From: an uncultured Anaerolineae bacterium
GTDB taxonomy: Bacteria; Chloroflexota; Anaerolineae; Promineifilales; Promineifilaceae
DNA length: 64,000 nucleotides
NCBI GenBank assembly: GCA_905479495.1
Contig: CAJQMR010000007.1
Location: 310,001 to 374,000, forward strand
Direction of reading: 5' to 3'
Of the stretch, positions 52,478 to 60,600 are shown piece after piece. The first letter of the stretch is position 1; the number at the start of each line of letters is the position of its first letter. The notes beneath the pieces are model-generated. The model saw only the letters and a list, made by a program, of their open reading frames with translations. It did no database searches and was not told where the DNA came from. The translations under genes were made by a program, and so were the position numbers.

Positions 52478-54439
52478 TCACGCAGGCGTTGGTGACGGAG
52501 GTAAATCTAATGATGGCGGTTTTTTCCAATCTGATTCTGATTTAGGGTCACTTTCTAAAGTTGTTTTGGGTGCTGCTGGGGGCGTTTTGTTCGATGAAGA
52601 TGATGGCAATTCCTCCCCTTCAATAAGCGCCACAAATTCTTCGGCATCCAATGTTTCCCGGTCGAGCAATTCGCGTGCGATGATGTTCAGCTTCTCCCGA
52701 TGGACGGATAGGATTTCGGTCGCTTGATTATATTGCTCGTCGATAATTTGCCGCACCTCGTCATCAATCTTTTCCGCGATGGCATCTGAATAATCGCGCT
52801 GCTCAGAGATTTCTCGTCCTAAGAAGACCATCTCTTGCTTTTGGCCATAAACACGCGGGCCGAGGTCATCACTCATGCCCAGTTGGGTCACCATCGAGCG
52901 GGCCAACTGCGTGACACGTTGTAAATCGTTGCTGGCCCCGGAGGTGATTTCGCCAAATACAATTTCTTCGGCGACACGCCCGCCCAGCAGGCTGGCAATT
53001 TGGGCCAATAGATGGGTTTTGTTGGGCAGCAGGGCATCATCTTCCAAATACCAGGTAAGCCCCAATCCCATGCCACGCGGCACGATGGTGACTTTGCGCA
53101 GCGGCAGGGCAGCGGGCAGAAAATGGCTCACCAATGCGTGACCTGCCTCGTGATAAGCGATGATTTCGCGCTCTTCCGGGGTAATGACGCGGCTTTTGCG
53201 TTCTGGCCCTAGCTGGACCCGTTCAACTGCTTCGTGGAATTCAGCCATGCCGATGCTTTTTTTGTCGCGCCGGGCGGCCAGCAGAGCCGCTTCATTGACG
53301 GTATTTTCGATGTCGGCCCCCACAAAACCGGGGGTGGCCCGGGCCAGGACGCTAACATTAACGTCGGAGGCAATGGGTTTGCCGCGAATGTGGACTTTGA
53401 AGATGGCTTCACGTCCTTTGTAATCCGGTCGGTCAATCACCACACGGCGGTCAAAGCGGCCCGGACGCATCAGAGCCGGGTCTAAAATGTCTGGCCGGTT
53501 GGTGGCGGCCAGGATGATAACGTGGGTGTCGGTGTCGAAGCCGTCCATCTCCACCAAAATTTGGTTAAGGGTTTGCTCCCGCTCGTCATGGGAACCGCCC
53601 AGGCCAGCGCCGCGCTGCCGCCCGACAGCGTCAATCTCATCAATGAAGATGATGCAGGGGCTGTGCCGCTTGGCCTGCTCAAACAGATCGCGCACCCGGC
53701 TGGCACCCACGCCGACAAACATCTCCACAAATTCGGAACCGGCGATAGAGAAGAAGGGGACACCTGCTTCGCCGGAGACGGCTTTGGCTAGCAGCGTCTT
53801 GCCCGTGCCGGGGCTGCCAATCATCAGCACCCCTTTGGGAATACGTGCCCCAAAGCTGACAAATTTTTCTGGCTCCTTGAGGAATTCAACGACTTCTTCC
53901 AGCTCTTTTTTGGCTTCTTCGGCTCCGGCCACATCGGCAAAGGTGATGGTGGGGTGGTCGCCGGTAAACATGCGGGCGCGGCTCTTGCCAAAGGAGAGGG
54001 CTTGATTGTTATTTCCCTGAGCTTGACGGAAAACGAGGAAGATGAAGGCGATGATGAGTACAGCGGGTAAAAAGATGCCGATGACGTTGAGCCAGCTGCC
54101 CCAACTGCTGGGGGCTTCGTAGGTGATGTTGGGACGGCCGTCTTGATAATCTTCCTGATCGATGCCGTAGGAGGCTAAGACTTCTTCCAGCGAGCTTACG
54201 CCGCTTATTTGGGAGGTGGTTGGTTCACTGTTTGCCCCAAAATAGGTGATGGTAACGGTACGGCCGTCGCCATCCACCATGATTTCTTTAACTTCGTCGT
54301 TTTCGATTTGTTGAGCCAGCTGGCTAATGGAGATTTGGCTGGTTGGTGTGGCGCTGGAACTGTAGCTCCAGACAATGGCCAAAATGGCAACACCTATGAG
54401 CAATGAAACAAACCAGCGGGTCATTTTGGTTGAATTCAT
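52478..54439 (-). CDS. ftsH: ATP-dependent zinc metalloprotease FtsH
   Basis: A membrane AAA+ protease degrading misfolded membrane proteins and short-lived regulators. The 653 residues hold two membrane helices (about 9-27 and 116-138) around a small extracytoplasmic domain. They are followed by Walker A GSPGTGKT (208-215), Walker [13 protein letters not shown], the second region of homology ([20 protein letters not shown]) and the zinc site HEAGH (430-434) with a downstream acidic ligand in the ASNDLQRVT segment. The tail is Pro/Ser rich. TTGGAGG lies 9 bases before the ATG. It heads a unit with the membrane GAF regulator. Confidence 0.97.
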   Translation of the reverse strand: MNSTKMTRWFVSLLIGVAILAIVWSYSSSATPTSQISISQLAQQIENDEVKEIMVDGDGRTVTITYFGANSEPTTSQISGVSSLEEVLASYGIDQEDYQDGRPNITYEAPSSWGSWLNVIGIFLPAVLIIAFIFLVFRQAQGNNNQALSFGKSRARMFTGDHPTITFADVAGAEEAKKELEEVVEFLKEPEKFVSFGARIPKGVLMIGSPGTGKTLLAKAVSGEAGVPFFSIAGSEFVEMFVGVGASRVRDLFEQAKRHSPCIIFIDEIDAVGRQRGAGLGGSHDEREQTLNQILVEMDGFDTDTHVIILAATNRPDILDPALMRPGRFDRRVVIDRPDYKGREAIFKVHIRGKPIASDVNVSVLARATPGFVGADIENTVNEAALLAARRDKKSIGMAEFHEAVERVQLGPERKSRVITPEEREIIAYHEAGHALVSHFLPAALPLRKVTIVPRGMGLGLTWYLEDDALLPNKTHLLAQIASLLGGRVAEEIVFGEITSGASNDLQRVTQLARSMVTQLGMSDDLGPRVYGQKQEMVFLGREISEQRDYSDAIAEKIDDEVRQIIDEQYNQATEILSVHREKLNIIARELLDRETLDAEEFVALIEGEELPSSSSNKTPPAAPKTTLESDPKSESDWKKPPSLDLPPSPTPA

Positions 54440-54593
54440 ACGGTAGCCTCCAAAAGGGAGCGAGCTGCGTTAGCCAGCAATGACCTGATAAATACAGGTA
54501 GCCAGATGAGTCTGGCCAGGGTCACGATTATCAGAAATATCAGTATAACAGAAAGAAAAAGGCATGGCGAGAGGGGGAACGGCCGTTTGGCAG

Positions 54594-55730
54594 CTAGCCA
54601 ACCCAGGCGCGGAAGACCAAATACCAGAGGGGAATCAGACCCAGCAACGCCACCAATGCGAAGATTCCGAGGGAAACGGCCGTCCAATCCATTTCTGCTT
54701 CTGCCTGACTGTTGACCGACACGGTAACCGGCTGAACCGGTTTGGGGATGGGGCGCATGGGTGGGCGCGTAATCGCTTCATCTTCTTCCGGCTCGGGACG
54801 TTGGAAGATTTCCGTTTTTTGCTCGGCTACGGGAACCACAGGGGCTTGCTGCGTGGTGCCAGAGAGTGGCGCATAAATGGGGCCGGTTTCTTCCTGGCTG
54901 CGCTGGCGATAGGTGGTGAGGATGCGGCCTAGCTGCCCGGCGGTCCGATAGCGCCCGGCTGGCTCTTTGGCCAGCAGTTTGTTAATGATTTGGGCCAGTT
55001 GGGAGGGGATTGCCGGGTTAAACTCCGTAACCAGCGGCGGCGGCGTGTGTAGATGTTTCAGGGCCATCGCCGTATGGGATTCGGCGGCAAAGGGCAGTCG
55101 CCCGGTAAGCATCTCAAACAAAATGATACCGATGGCGTAGACGTCCGAGGCGGGCGTGGGGGCGTCGCCAGCGGCCTGCTCTGGCGAGAAATATTGGGGT
55201 GTGCCCCATACCTGGCTCACCTGCTGCACCTGGGTGGCTGTGCTGATGGCCCGGGCGATGCCAAAATCGGCCACCTTCACCCGTTCATCAACGGTGACGA
55301 TGATGTTTTGCGGCTTCACATCACAATGTACCAGGTTGGCCCGATGGGCGTAGCCGATGCCGTTGCACACCTGGATTATCAGGTCCAGGGCACGGCTGAT
55401 GGGCATTGGTTCACCGTTGTAGCTGCGGATGATCTCTTTGAGCGTTTGGCCTTCTACATATTCCATGACGATGAAATGTTTATATTCGTCCTGGCCAATA
55501 TCGTGCACGGTGACGATGTTGGGGTGGGCCAGATTGGCGGCGGAATGTGCCTCCTGCTGGAACCGCTTGAGGAACCCCTTATCGTTGGTGAAGCTTTCAT
55601 GCATCATCTTTACAGCCACGATGCGGCCCAGTGAGCGGTCTTTGGCTTTGTAGACGACGGACATGCCACCGCTGCCAATGCGCTCGATGAGTTCATAACG
55701 GCCGTTTAATACCACAGTTTCTTCGCTCAT
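54594..55730 (-). CDS. Eukaryotic-type Ser/Thr protein kinase with C-terminal membrane helix
   Basis: A 378-residue PknB-type kinase. The glycine loop is ERIGSGGMSVVY (16-27), the ATP lysine Lys41 is in IVAVKMM, and the catalytic loop is HCDVKPQN (135-142; HCD rather than the usual HRD). The Mg site is DFG (155-157), with an activation segment ending GTPQYFSPEQAAG. A Pro-rich juxtamembrane region (about 275-345) leads to a single helix near the C-terminus (GIFALVALLGLIPLWYLVF) and almost no outer domain, so any signal sensing must be intramembrane or via partners. It lies upstream of ftsH on the same strand. Confidence 0.93.
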   Translation of the reverse strand: MSEETVVLNGRYELIERIGSGGMSVVYKAKDRSLGRIVAVKMMHESFTNDKGFLKRFQQEAHSAANLAHPNIVTVHDIGQDEYKHFIVMEYVEGQTLKEIIRSYNGEPMPISRALDLIIQVCNGIGYAHRANLVHCDVKPQNIIVTVDERVKVADFGIARAISTATQVQQVSQVWGTPQYFSPEQAAGDAPTPASDVYAIGIILFEMLTGRLPFAAESHTAMALKHLHTPPPLVTEFNPAIPSQLAQIINKLLAKEPAGRYRTAGQLGRILTTYRQRSQEETGPIYAPLSGTTQQAPVVPVAEQKTEIFQRPEPEEDEAITRPPMRPIPKPVQPVTVSVNSQAEAEMDWTAVSLGIFALVALLGLIPLWYLVFRAWVG

Positions 55731-55768
55731 TCTTGTAGTTTAAGTGTGTTGTGATTTGTGTGCAACAG

Positions 55769-55797
55769 TTGTCACAATCTGGCAAGTATGATAGCAT
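55769..55797 (+). promoter_or_regulatory. Promoter of the tRNA genes
   Basis: TTGTCA (55769-55774), 17 bp spacer, TAGCAT (55792-55797), overlapping an extended TATGATAGCAT. The expected start point is about 8 bases before tRNA-His. Confidence 0.5.
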
Positions 55798-55811
55798 TTT
55801 ACCGCTTTTGT

Positions 55812-55885
55812 GGCGGGTGTAGCGTAGTGGTTAACGCGTCTGGTTGTGGCCCAGAAGACCGTGGGTTCAAATCCCACCACTCGCC
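55812..55885 (+). tRNA. tRNA-His (GTG)
   Basis: The acceptor stem GCGGGTG / CACTCGC has one G-T pair, with the extra 5' G (55812) opposite C55885 that marks tRNA-His. Anticodon stem-loop TCTGG-TTGTGGC-CCAGA gives anticodon GTG. The T arm GTGGG-TTCAAAT-CCCAC is perfect. CCA is not encoded. Confidence 0.97.
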
Positions 55886-55892
55886 CTGATTG

Positions 55893-55992
55893 AAAGGACA
55901 CAGATAAACACAGATACTTCGGCTTCGCTCAGTACAAGCCTTCACAGATTTTTCTTTATATCTGTGCTCATCTGTAAAAATCTGTGTCCTCT
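55893..55992. repeat. Inverted repeat, CACAGATAA word family, between two tRNA genes
   Basis: AAGGACACAGATAAACACAG on the left pairs with TGTAAAAATCTGTGTCCT on the right; internal CACAGAT/ATCTGTG words repeat. It stands between tRNA-His and tRNA-Arg, so the two are probably processed apart or transcribed apart. Confidence 0.8.
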
Positions 55993-56009
55993 TCTTTTAC
56001 ACAATTTAT

Positions 56010-56082
56010 GCGCCCGTAGCTCAATGGATAGAGCACTTGGCTTCGAACCAAGGGGTTGGGAGTTCGAATCTCTCCGGGCGTA
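56010..56082 (+). tRNA. tRNA-Arg (TCG)
   Basis: Acceptor GCGCCCG / CGGGCGT, D-arm GCTC...GAGC, anticodon stem-loop CTTGG-CTTCGAA-CCAAG giving anticodon TCG, and T loop TTCGAAT. The CCA end is not encoded. Confidence 0.96.
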
Positions 56083-56153
56083 TTTCATATTTCATTGGAC
56101 GGTGTGCTTTTTTTGATGTAAAGTGGCATTGTCTTTGATAACTTTATATTAAA

Positions 56154-56239
56154 CAGGGAGCTGGGAAGGCCCGGCTGAGAGGGTGACCATTTGTCACCGA
56201 CCTGCGAACCTGATCCGGGTAATGCCGGCGGAGGAATTG
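56154..56239 (+). promoter_or_regulatory. TPP (THI-box) riboswitch upstream of thiN
   Basis: The conserved THI elements GCCCGGCTGAGA, ACCTGCGAACCTGATCCGGG and TAATGCCGGCGGAGGAA are in order, with a variable P3 hairpin (GGTGACCATTTGTCACC) between. Thiamine diphosphate binding would favour the terminator that follows. Confidence 0.95.
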
Positions 56240-56257
56240 CAATTTTGCGTTTAAGAA

Positions 56258-56284
56258 GCCATCCGAATCAGGATGGCTTTTTAT
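56258..56284 (+). terminator. TPP-riboswitch terminator
   Basis: GCCATCC (56258-56264), 6-base loop, GGATGGC (56271-56277), then TTTTTATTTT. It lies 18 bases after the riboswitch core and so is a transcription attenuator for thiN and thiB. Confidence 0.9.
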
Positions 56285-56288
56285 TTTG

Positions 56289-56404
56289 GAGAGTTACACA
56301 GAGCTTCGCAGAGAAGCCGCAGAGATACACAGAGAAAAAACAAAACTCTCTTCTCTCTGTGAACCTCTGTGTGTCCTCCGTGCAACTCTGTGTAACTGTT
56401 TTGG
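56289..56404. repeat. Inverted repeat, CACAGAG/CGCAGAG word family
   Basis: GAGAGTTACACAGAGCTTCG and GCAACTCTGTGTAACTGTTT are the outer arms; the inner words CGCAGAG, CACAGAG, CTCTGTG recur. The repeat is wedged between the TPP attenuator and the thiN start. Confidence 0.75.
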
Positions 56405-56413
56405 GAGGATGGC

Positions 56414-57049
56414 ATGGCGCTGTTGATTTTTGCCAATGGGGTGTTGGATGAAGTGGAATGGATACGGCCGTATCTCTCGCAAGCAACGGCCGCTTGGGCA
56501 GCAGATGGCGGCAGTCGGCATCTGTTTCGGCTGGGTCATTTGCCAGATAAGGTGATAGGTGACATGGATTCGCTGGAGCCGGACCTGCGAGAGTGGCTCA
56601 TTCGTAACCAGGTTCCATTTGATCAGCATCCGTCAGAAAAAGATGAAACTGACCTGGAGCTGGCCTTACTGCTGGCGGCAGAACAGTCCGACAATGACAT
56701 CTGGTTGTTTGGGCTGCTGGGCGGCCGTTTAGACCAGATGTTGGCCAATGTTTTTCTGCTTAGCCATCCGGTACTGGTGGGCAAAACGGTACAGCTCATC
56801 ACCCCCACGGAGCGGGCCTGGCTGGTGCGCCAGCAGACAGAGATTGCAGGAGAGGTCGGCGATTTGGTTTCGCTTGTTCCGCTGGGCGGGGATGCACAAG
56901 GGGTCAGTACCACCGGTTTGCAATGGCACCTGCAAGCGGCGACGCTCCGTTTTGGCCAGGCGCGCGGCATTAGCAATCGGCTGACGGCCGAAAAAGCCAC
57001 TGTGACCCTGGAAAAGGGTCTTTTGCTTTGCGTTCACACACATAATTGA
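56414..57049 (+). CDS. thiN: Thiamine diphosphokinase
   Basis: ThiN transfers pyrophosphate from ATP to thiamine, giving the cofactor directly and so using imported thiamine. In the 211 residues are AADGGSRHLFRLGHLPD, VIGDMDSLEPDLREW, the catalytic EKDETDLELAL, and LLGGRLDQMLANVFLL (Gln where many homologues have His). GGGAGG lies before the ATG. It is controlled by the TPP riboswitch and followed by a thiamine-binding lipoprotein. Confidence 0.94.
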   Translation: MALLIFANGVLDEVEWIRPYLSQATAAWAADGGSRHLFRLGHLPDKVIGDMDSLEPDLREWLIRNQVPFDQHPSEKDETDLELALLLAAEQSDNDIWLFGLLGGRLDQMLANVFLLSHPVLVGKTVQLITPTERAWLVRQQTEIAGEVGDLVSLVPLGGDAQGVSTTGLQWHLQAATLRFGQARGISNRLTAEKATVTLEKGLLLCVHTHN

Positions 57050-57054
57050 AAATC

Positions 57055-57082
57055 GTTGGTCAAGATTGCAATCTTGACCAAC
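57055..57082. repeat. Perfect 28-bp palindrome between thiN and thiB
   Basis: GTTGGTCAAGATTG reads straight into its own complement CAATCTTGACCAAC with no loop. There is no T-run. It would form a hairpin in the thiN-thiB mRNA or a cruciform. Confidence 0.9.
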
Positions 57083-57098
57083 AGGAAGGAGTTTTTAG

Positions 57099-58133
57099 AT
57101 GAAACGTATGTTGATCATTTTACTTTTGTTAGCAACGGCCGTATCGGCCTGTGGCCCCGATGAACCGGAAGTTGTCACCTTGATGTCACACGACAGCTTT
57201 GCGGTTAGCGAAGAAACAATTGCCGCTTTTGAAGAGGAAAACGGGGTGACGGTGGAACTGCTGCCCTCGGGCGACACTGGCGCGGTGCTGAACCAGGCAA
57301 TTTTGGCTAAAGAGGCTCCGTTGGCCGACGTCTTTTTTGGTGTGGACAACACATTTCTGGGGCGGGCTTTAGACGCGGGGATTTTTGAGCCGTATGAATC
57401 GCCGCTGCTGTCCCAAATTCCCGATGAACTAAAGCTCGATGAACAAAATCGACTGCTGCCGATCGATTATGGCGATGTTTGCCTGAACTACGATAAGGCG
57501 TGGTTTGCTGAAAACAATGTGCCGCTGCCCCAATCGCTGGCTGATTTGACTGATCCGATGTACGAGGGTTTGTTGGTGGTGGAAAATCCGGCAACTTCCA
57601 GCCCCGGCCTGGCTTTTTTGCTGGCGACCATCGCCGAATTTGGTGAGGCTGGCTATCTGGACTTTTGGGCTGATTTGCGGGCCAATGGCGTGTTGGTGAC
57701 CAATGGTTGGGAAGAGGCCTATTATGGCAGTTTTAGTGTGGCGGGTGATGGGGAACGGCCGTTGGTCGTTTCTTACGCCAGCAGCCCACCGGCTGAATTT
57801 ATTTACGCCGATCCGCCGGTAGAGGAAGCGTCCAGCGCCAGTCTGGTCGGGCCAGGCATGTGTTTCCGCCAGATTGAGTTTGTGGGAATTTTGGCCGGAA
57901 CCGAGAAGCGTGAATTGGCCGAGAAGTTGGTTGACTTTATGCTGAGCCGACCATTCCAGGAAGATATGCCGCTGAACATGTTTGTCTATCCGGCAAACGA
58001 AAATGCAGAACTACCCGCTGCGTTTGTGGAATGGACGCAGATGGCAGAAGAAACGGCCGTTCTCCCGCCAGAAACCATCGACGCCAACCGTGAACAATGG
58101 ATTGAAGCCTGGACCGAAGTTGTCCTACGTTAG
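57099..58133 (+). CDS. thiB: Thiamine ABC transporter substrate-binding lipoprotein
   Basis: A 344-residue class II periplasmic-binding-type protein. The lipoprotein signal ends AVSAC (Cys18). VTLMSHDSFAVSEETIAAFE, ADVFFGVDNTFLGRALDAGI, LLPIDYGDVCLNYDKAWF, NPATSSPGLAFLLATI and YANSPPAE-like SYASSPPAEFIYADP are typical of TbpA/ThiB. The thiP and thiQ genes do not follow, so the permease and ATPase lie elsewhere. Being downstream of the TPP riboswitch and thiN supports the substrate call. Confidence 0.92.
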   Translation: MKRMLIILLLLATAVSACGPDEPEVVTLMSHDSFAVSEETIAAFEEENGVTVELLPSGDTGAVLNQAILAKEAPLADVFFGVDNTFLGRALDAGIFEPYESPLLSQIPDELKLDEQNRLLPIDYGDVCLNYDKAWFAENNVPLPQSLADLTDPMYEGLLVVENPATSSPGLAFLLATIAEFGEAGYLDFWADLRANGVLVTNGWEEAYYGSFSVAGDGERPLVVSYASSPPAEFIYADPPVEEASSASLVGPGMCFRQIEFVGILAGTEKRELAEKLVDFMLSRPFQEDMPLNMFVYPANENAELPAAFVEWTQMAEETAVLPPETIDANREQWIEAWTEVVLR

Positions 58134-58138
58134 GGAAA

Positions 58139-58222
58139 TTGCCACAGAGGGCACAGAGCGTTAAGAGGAGGATTTTCAATTTTCTTACCTCTCTCATCCC
58201 TCTTTGTTCTCTGTGGCATACG
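58139..58222. repeat. Inverted repeat, CACAGAGGGCACAGAG family, between convergent genes
   Basis: TTGCCACAGAGGGCACAGAG on the left and CTTTGTTCTCTGTGGCA on the right, around a pyrimidine-rich centre. It fills the gap between thiB and the convergent kinase gene and may terminate both. Confidence 0.75.
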
Positions 58223-58224
58223 TT

Positions 58225-60285
58225 TTAAGGCTCGGTGCAGCCACCGGGGAAGTAATTATTAGGATCAACGTAAATGGGGGCCGTGAGTTCTGTCGCCGTT
58301 ACATCATCCACAATACGTAAAGATTGATTGTAGGGGGAACAGCGGCGAGCGATCACAAAGTGGAAAAATGGACCTGTCCCTCGGTAGGTTGTTGCCTGGC
58401 CGCCAGGCAAATCGAAGACAAATACCGTGTAATCACCTGGCTGATCGCTGCCCTCAATGTAGGGTTGAATCGTTATTTGGCAGCGCCAATCGTCCCCAAT
58501 GTATTCACAGTTGCTAATCAAACCGGGCGTCCAGGCGACCTGCCCGCCCTCAACTGCTTGCACTGTTGGGGGCGGCGCACTGGTTGGCGTGGGAACTGGC
58601 GTGTTGGTGGGGGGCGGGAAGGCACGGAACTCAAAGGTAATGGGTTCGCCAAAAGTGTTGCCCGCTTCATCTACCAACTGCCAGGTGCTGTCGTAGGTGC
58701 CGGGTGTGTTCGGGGCGCGGAAAGACGCCGTTAGGGTGATTTCCTCACCAGGGGGCACGGTTTCATCTAGAGGGATGGGGTCGCCATCATAATCAAAGCT
58801 TTCACCTTCCACATATTCCCATTGCAATTCGGCAGGCCAGGGGCAGGTGCCGTTGTTTTGTAACACCCAGGCAGCGGTAAAGCTGAACTGGATGGTTACT
58901 GCATTGGTTACAAAGCCGCTGCGTGAGGCTGAAATTAGCTCTACACTTTCTTCGCAGGTCGCCAGGAATTGGGCCGTGGCGTTAACGGTGGCCGTGGTTG
59001 TCGCCGTCGCGGTTGGTGTACGCGAAGGTGTTGGTGTTTCGCTGGGTTCTGCTTCGGCGGTCAGGTCCAAAACGAGCTGGGCAAAATTGGTGGCGGCTAC
59101 ATCGGGGGCTTCGGTGTTGGTTGCTGGTGGTGTGTTGGTGCGGGTGGGCACTTCGGTTGCGTCGGTTTCAGCCACGGCCGAGATAGTTGGTGTGGGGTTA
59201 CCGCTGAAAACGCCATTGGCTGCCAACACGCCGCCAACAATGGCGACTAAAACAACAATGCCAATGACAGGCAAGAGCCAGGCGGGGCGTTTTTTTGATT
59301 TTTCTGTTGGGGTGGATGTTGGTGGGGAAACGGCCGTTTTCGGTTCTGGCACCATGACTTCCGTTTTGGCTGGCGTTGGATGATCCATCACTTCGGCGGG
59401 TGCAACAGCCGGTATTGTCGGTCTGCTGACCGTGCCAGTCAAATCAACGTTACGCAGGGCTGTTGCCAACTCCCCGGCCGATTGAAAACGCTCGTCGGGC
59501 GATTTAGCCATCGCCTTCAGAATCACTTCTTGCAAGCCCCACGGGATGTCGGGAATAATGCTGTCAGGTTGGGGTGTGGGGGAATTGACATGCTGCATCA
59601 CAACGGCCAGCGGCGTGTCTGCATCAAAGGGCAGCGCCCCCGTCACCATCTGGAACAACATGACACCCAGCGAATAAATATCAACCCGATGATCGCCGGA
59701 CTGACCTAAGGCCTGCTCGGGCGACATATAAGCGGGGGTACCAATGAGCGCCCCCGTGGCCGTATAGGCCATCGACTGATTCCCTAACAGCTTAACAATG
59801 CCAAAATCAGTGAGCACGGCGCGCCCAGTATCTTCATTAAGCATGATGTTGGCGGGCTTAATGTCCCGGTGTACCATGTCCCGACGATGAGCATAGGACA
59901 GAGCATCGGCAATTTCGGCAATCATCTTGACCACATCTGTCAGGGGGAGGCGTTCTCCCTGGCGTGCCAAGGTCTCCAGGCGATCTTTCAGCGTGCCACC
60001 CTTGACATACTCCATCACTAGGTAGTAGCTGTTGTCATCGTATACGTCAAAATCATAAACGCCTACGATGTTGGGGTGGTTGAGGGCCGCCATGGCTCGG
60101 GCTTCACGTTGAAAGCGATTCAAAAAGTCCTGATCAGACCCCAGAAAAGCGTGCATGATTTTGATGGCCACAAACCGGTCGAGGTTTTCTTGATACCCTT
60201 TATAAACCTCAGCCATGCCACCGCTGCCGAGCTTTTCTTTAACTACATATTTACCAATCTTTTTGCCGCTTAAAGTGTCGCTCAT
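58225..60285 (-). CDS. Ser/Thr protein kinase with extracellular NBR1-type Ig-like domain
   Basis: A 686-residue transmembrane kinase. The N-terminal PknB-type kinase (10-275) has GSGGMAEVY, ATP lysine Lys42, HRDIKPAN (139-146), DFG (161-163) and the SPEQ end of the activation loop. One membrane helix follows (about 333-358). A Thr/Pro-rich linker (ETPTPSRTPTATATTTATVN) leads to an NBR1/FW-like Ig domain (about 455-565: AAWVLQNNGTCPWPAELQWE, VPPGEEITLTASFRAPNTPG, TWQLVDEAGNTFGEPITFEF). The C-terminal 110 residues form a Cys-containing beta domain not recognised. Probably an envelope signal receptor. No Shine-Dalgarno sequence at the ATG. Confidence 0.92.
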   Translation of the reverse strand: MSDTLSGKKIGKYVVKEKLGSGGMAEVYKGYQENLDRFVAIKIMHAFLGSDQDFLNRFQREARAMAALNHPNIVGVYDFDVYDDNSYYLVMEYVKGGTLKDRLETLARQGERLPLTDVVKMIAEIADALSYAHRRDMVHRDIKPANIMLNEDTGRAVLTDFGIVKLLGNQSMAYTATGALIGTPAYMSPEQALGQSGDHRVDIYSLGVMLFQMVTGALPFDADTPLAVVMQHVNSPTPQPDSIIPDIPWGLQEVILKAMAKSPDERFQSAGELATALRNVDLTGTVSRPTIPAVAPAEVMDHPTPAKTEVMVPEPKTAVSPPTSTPTEKSKKRPAWLLPVIGIVVLVAIVGGVLAANGVFSGNPTPTISAVAETDATEVPTRTNTPPATNTEAPDVAATNFAQLVLDLTAEAEPSETPTPSRTPTATATTTATVNATAQFLATCEESVELISASRSGFVTNAVTIQFSFTAAWVLQNNGTCPWPAELQWEYVEGESFDYDGDPIPLDETVPPGEEITLTASFRAPNTPGTYDSTWQLVDEAGNTFGEPITFEFRAFPPPTNTPVPTPTSAPPPTVQAVEGGQVAWTPGLISNCEYIGDDWRCQITIQPYIEGSDQPGDYTVFVFDLPGGQATTYRGTGPFFHFVIARRCSPYNQSLRIVDDVTATELTAPIYVDPNNYFPGGCTEP

Positions 60286-60356
60286 AATGTTTGTTGCGTG
60301 CCGAGAACTGCTTGCGAAGAAACCAGACTCCCGGAGAAAAGGTGTCGCTTATGGCA

Positions 60357-60385
60357 AGTATACCCAGTTTTGAGATTACTGAAAA
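60357..60385 (-). promoter_or_regulatory. Probable promoter of the NBR1-domain kinase gene
   Basis: On the minus strand, TTTTCA (60385-60380), 17 bp spacer, TATACT (60362-60357). It gives a leader of about 65 bases. Confidence 0.5.
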
Positions 60386-60501
60386 TGGTATTGTGGTTGT
60401 TTACACATACCGGAAAAAGTACCATTCTCCCGTTTACCCTCATGAATTGACCCAACACCGTCGCTGAATAAGTCACAGATTAAATCAACCGAATAGGAGG
60501 G

Positions 60502-60536
60502 TGATCTATATGGTGGAACGATGATCTAACTGGTGG
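60502..60536. repeat. Two direct repeats TGATCTA-xx-TGGTGG, 20 bp period
   Basis: TGATCTATATGGTGG (60502-60516) and TGATCTAACTGGTGG (60522-60536) are the same 15-mer with two changes, spaced exactly two helical turns apart, 65 bp before the next gene. This is the layout of a tandem operator. The remainder of the 315-bp gap (60286-60600) shows no gene; a plus-strand promoter is not clear. Confidence 0.6.
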
Positions 60537-60600
60537 CCTTACGATCAAATACTTCAACTTGTATTGGTATGAAAAATGACTATTTGTATAGGAGAAAATT

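Noticed and set aside
52356..54005. Several plus-strand frames of 80-170 codons opposite ftsH.
   Set aside because: They are antisense shadows of a highly conserved gene and lack initiation signals.
54436..54687. An 83-residue minus-strand frame with a hydrophobic stretch between the kinase and ftsH.
   Set aside because: It starts inside the kinase coding end in another frame, lacks a ribosome binding site and overlaps the ftsH start; the hydrophobicity comes from pyrimidine-rich leader DNA.
55893..56404. Repeats around the tRNA genes considered as a CRISPR array or an integrated element's attachment site.
   Set aside because: The arms are degenerate and inverted with no regular spacers, no cas genes or integrase are present, and no tRNA 3' end is duplicated nearby.
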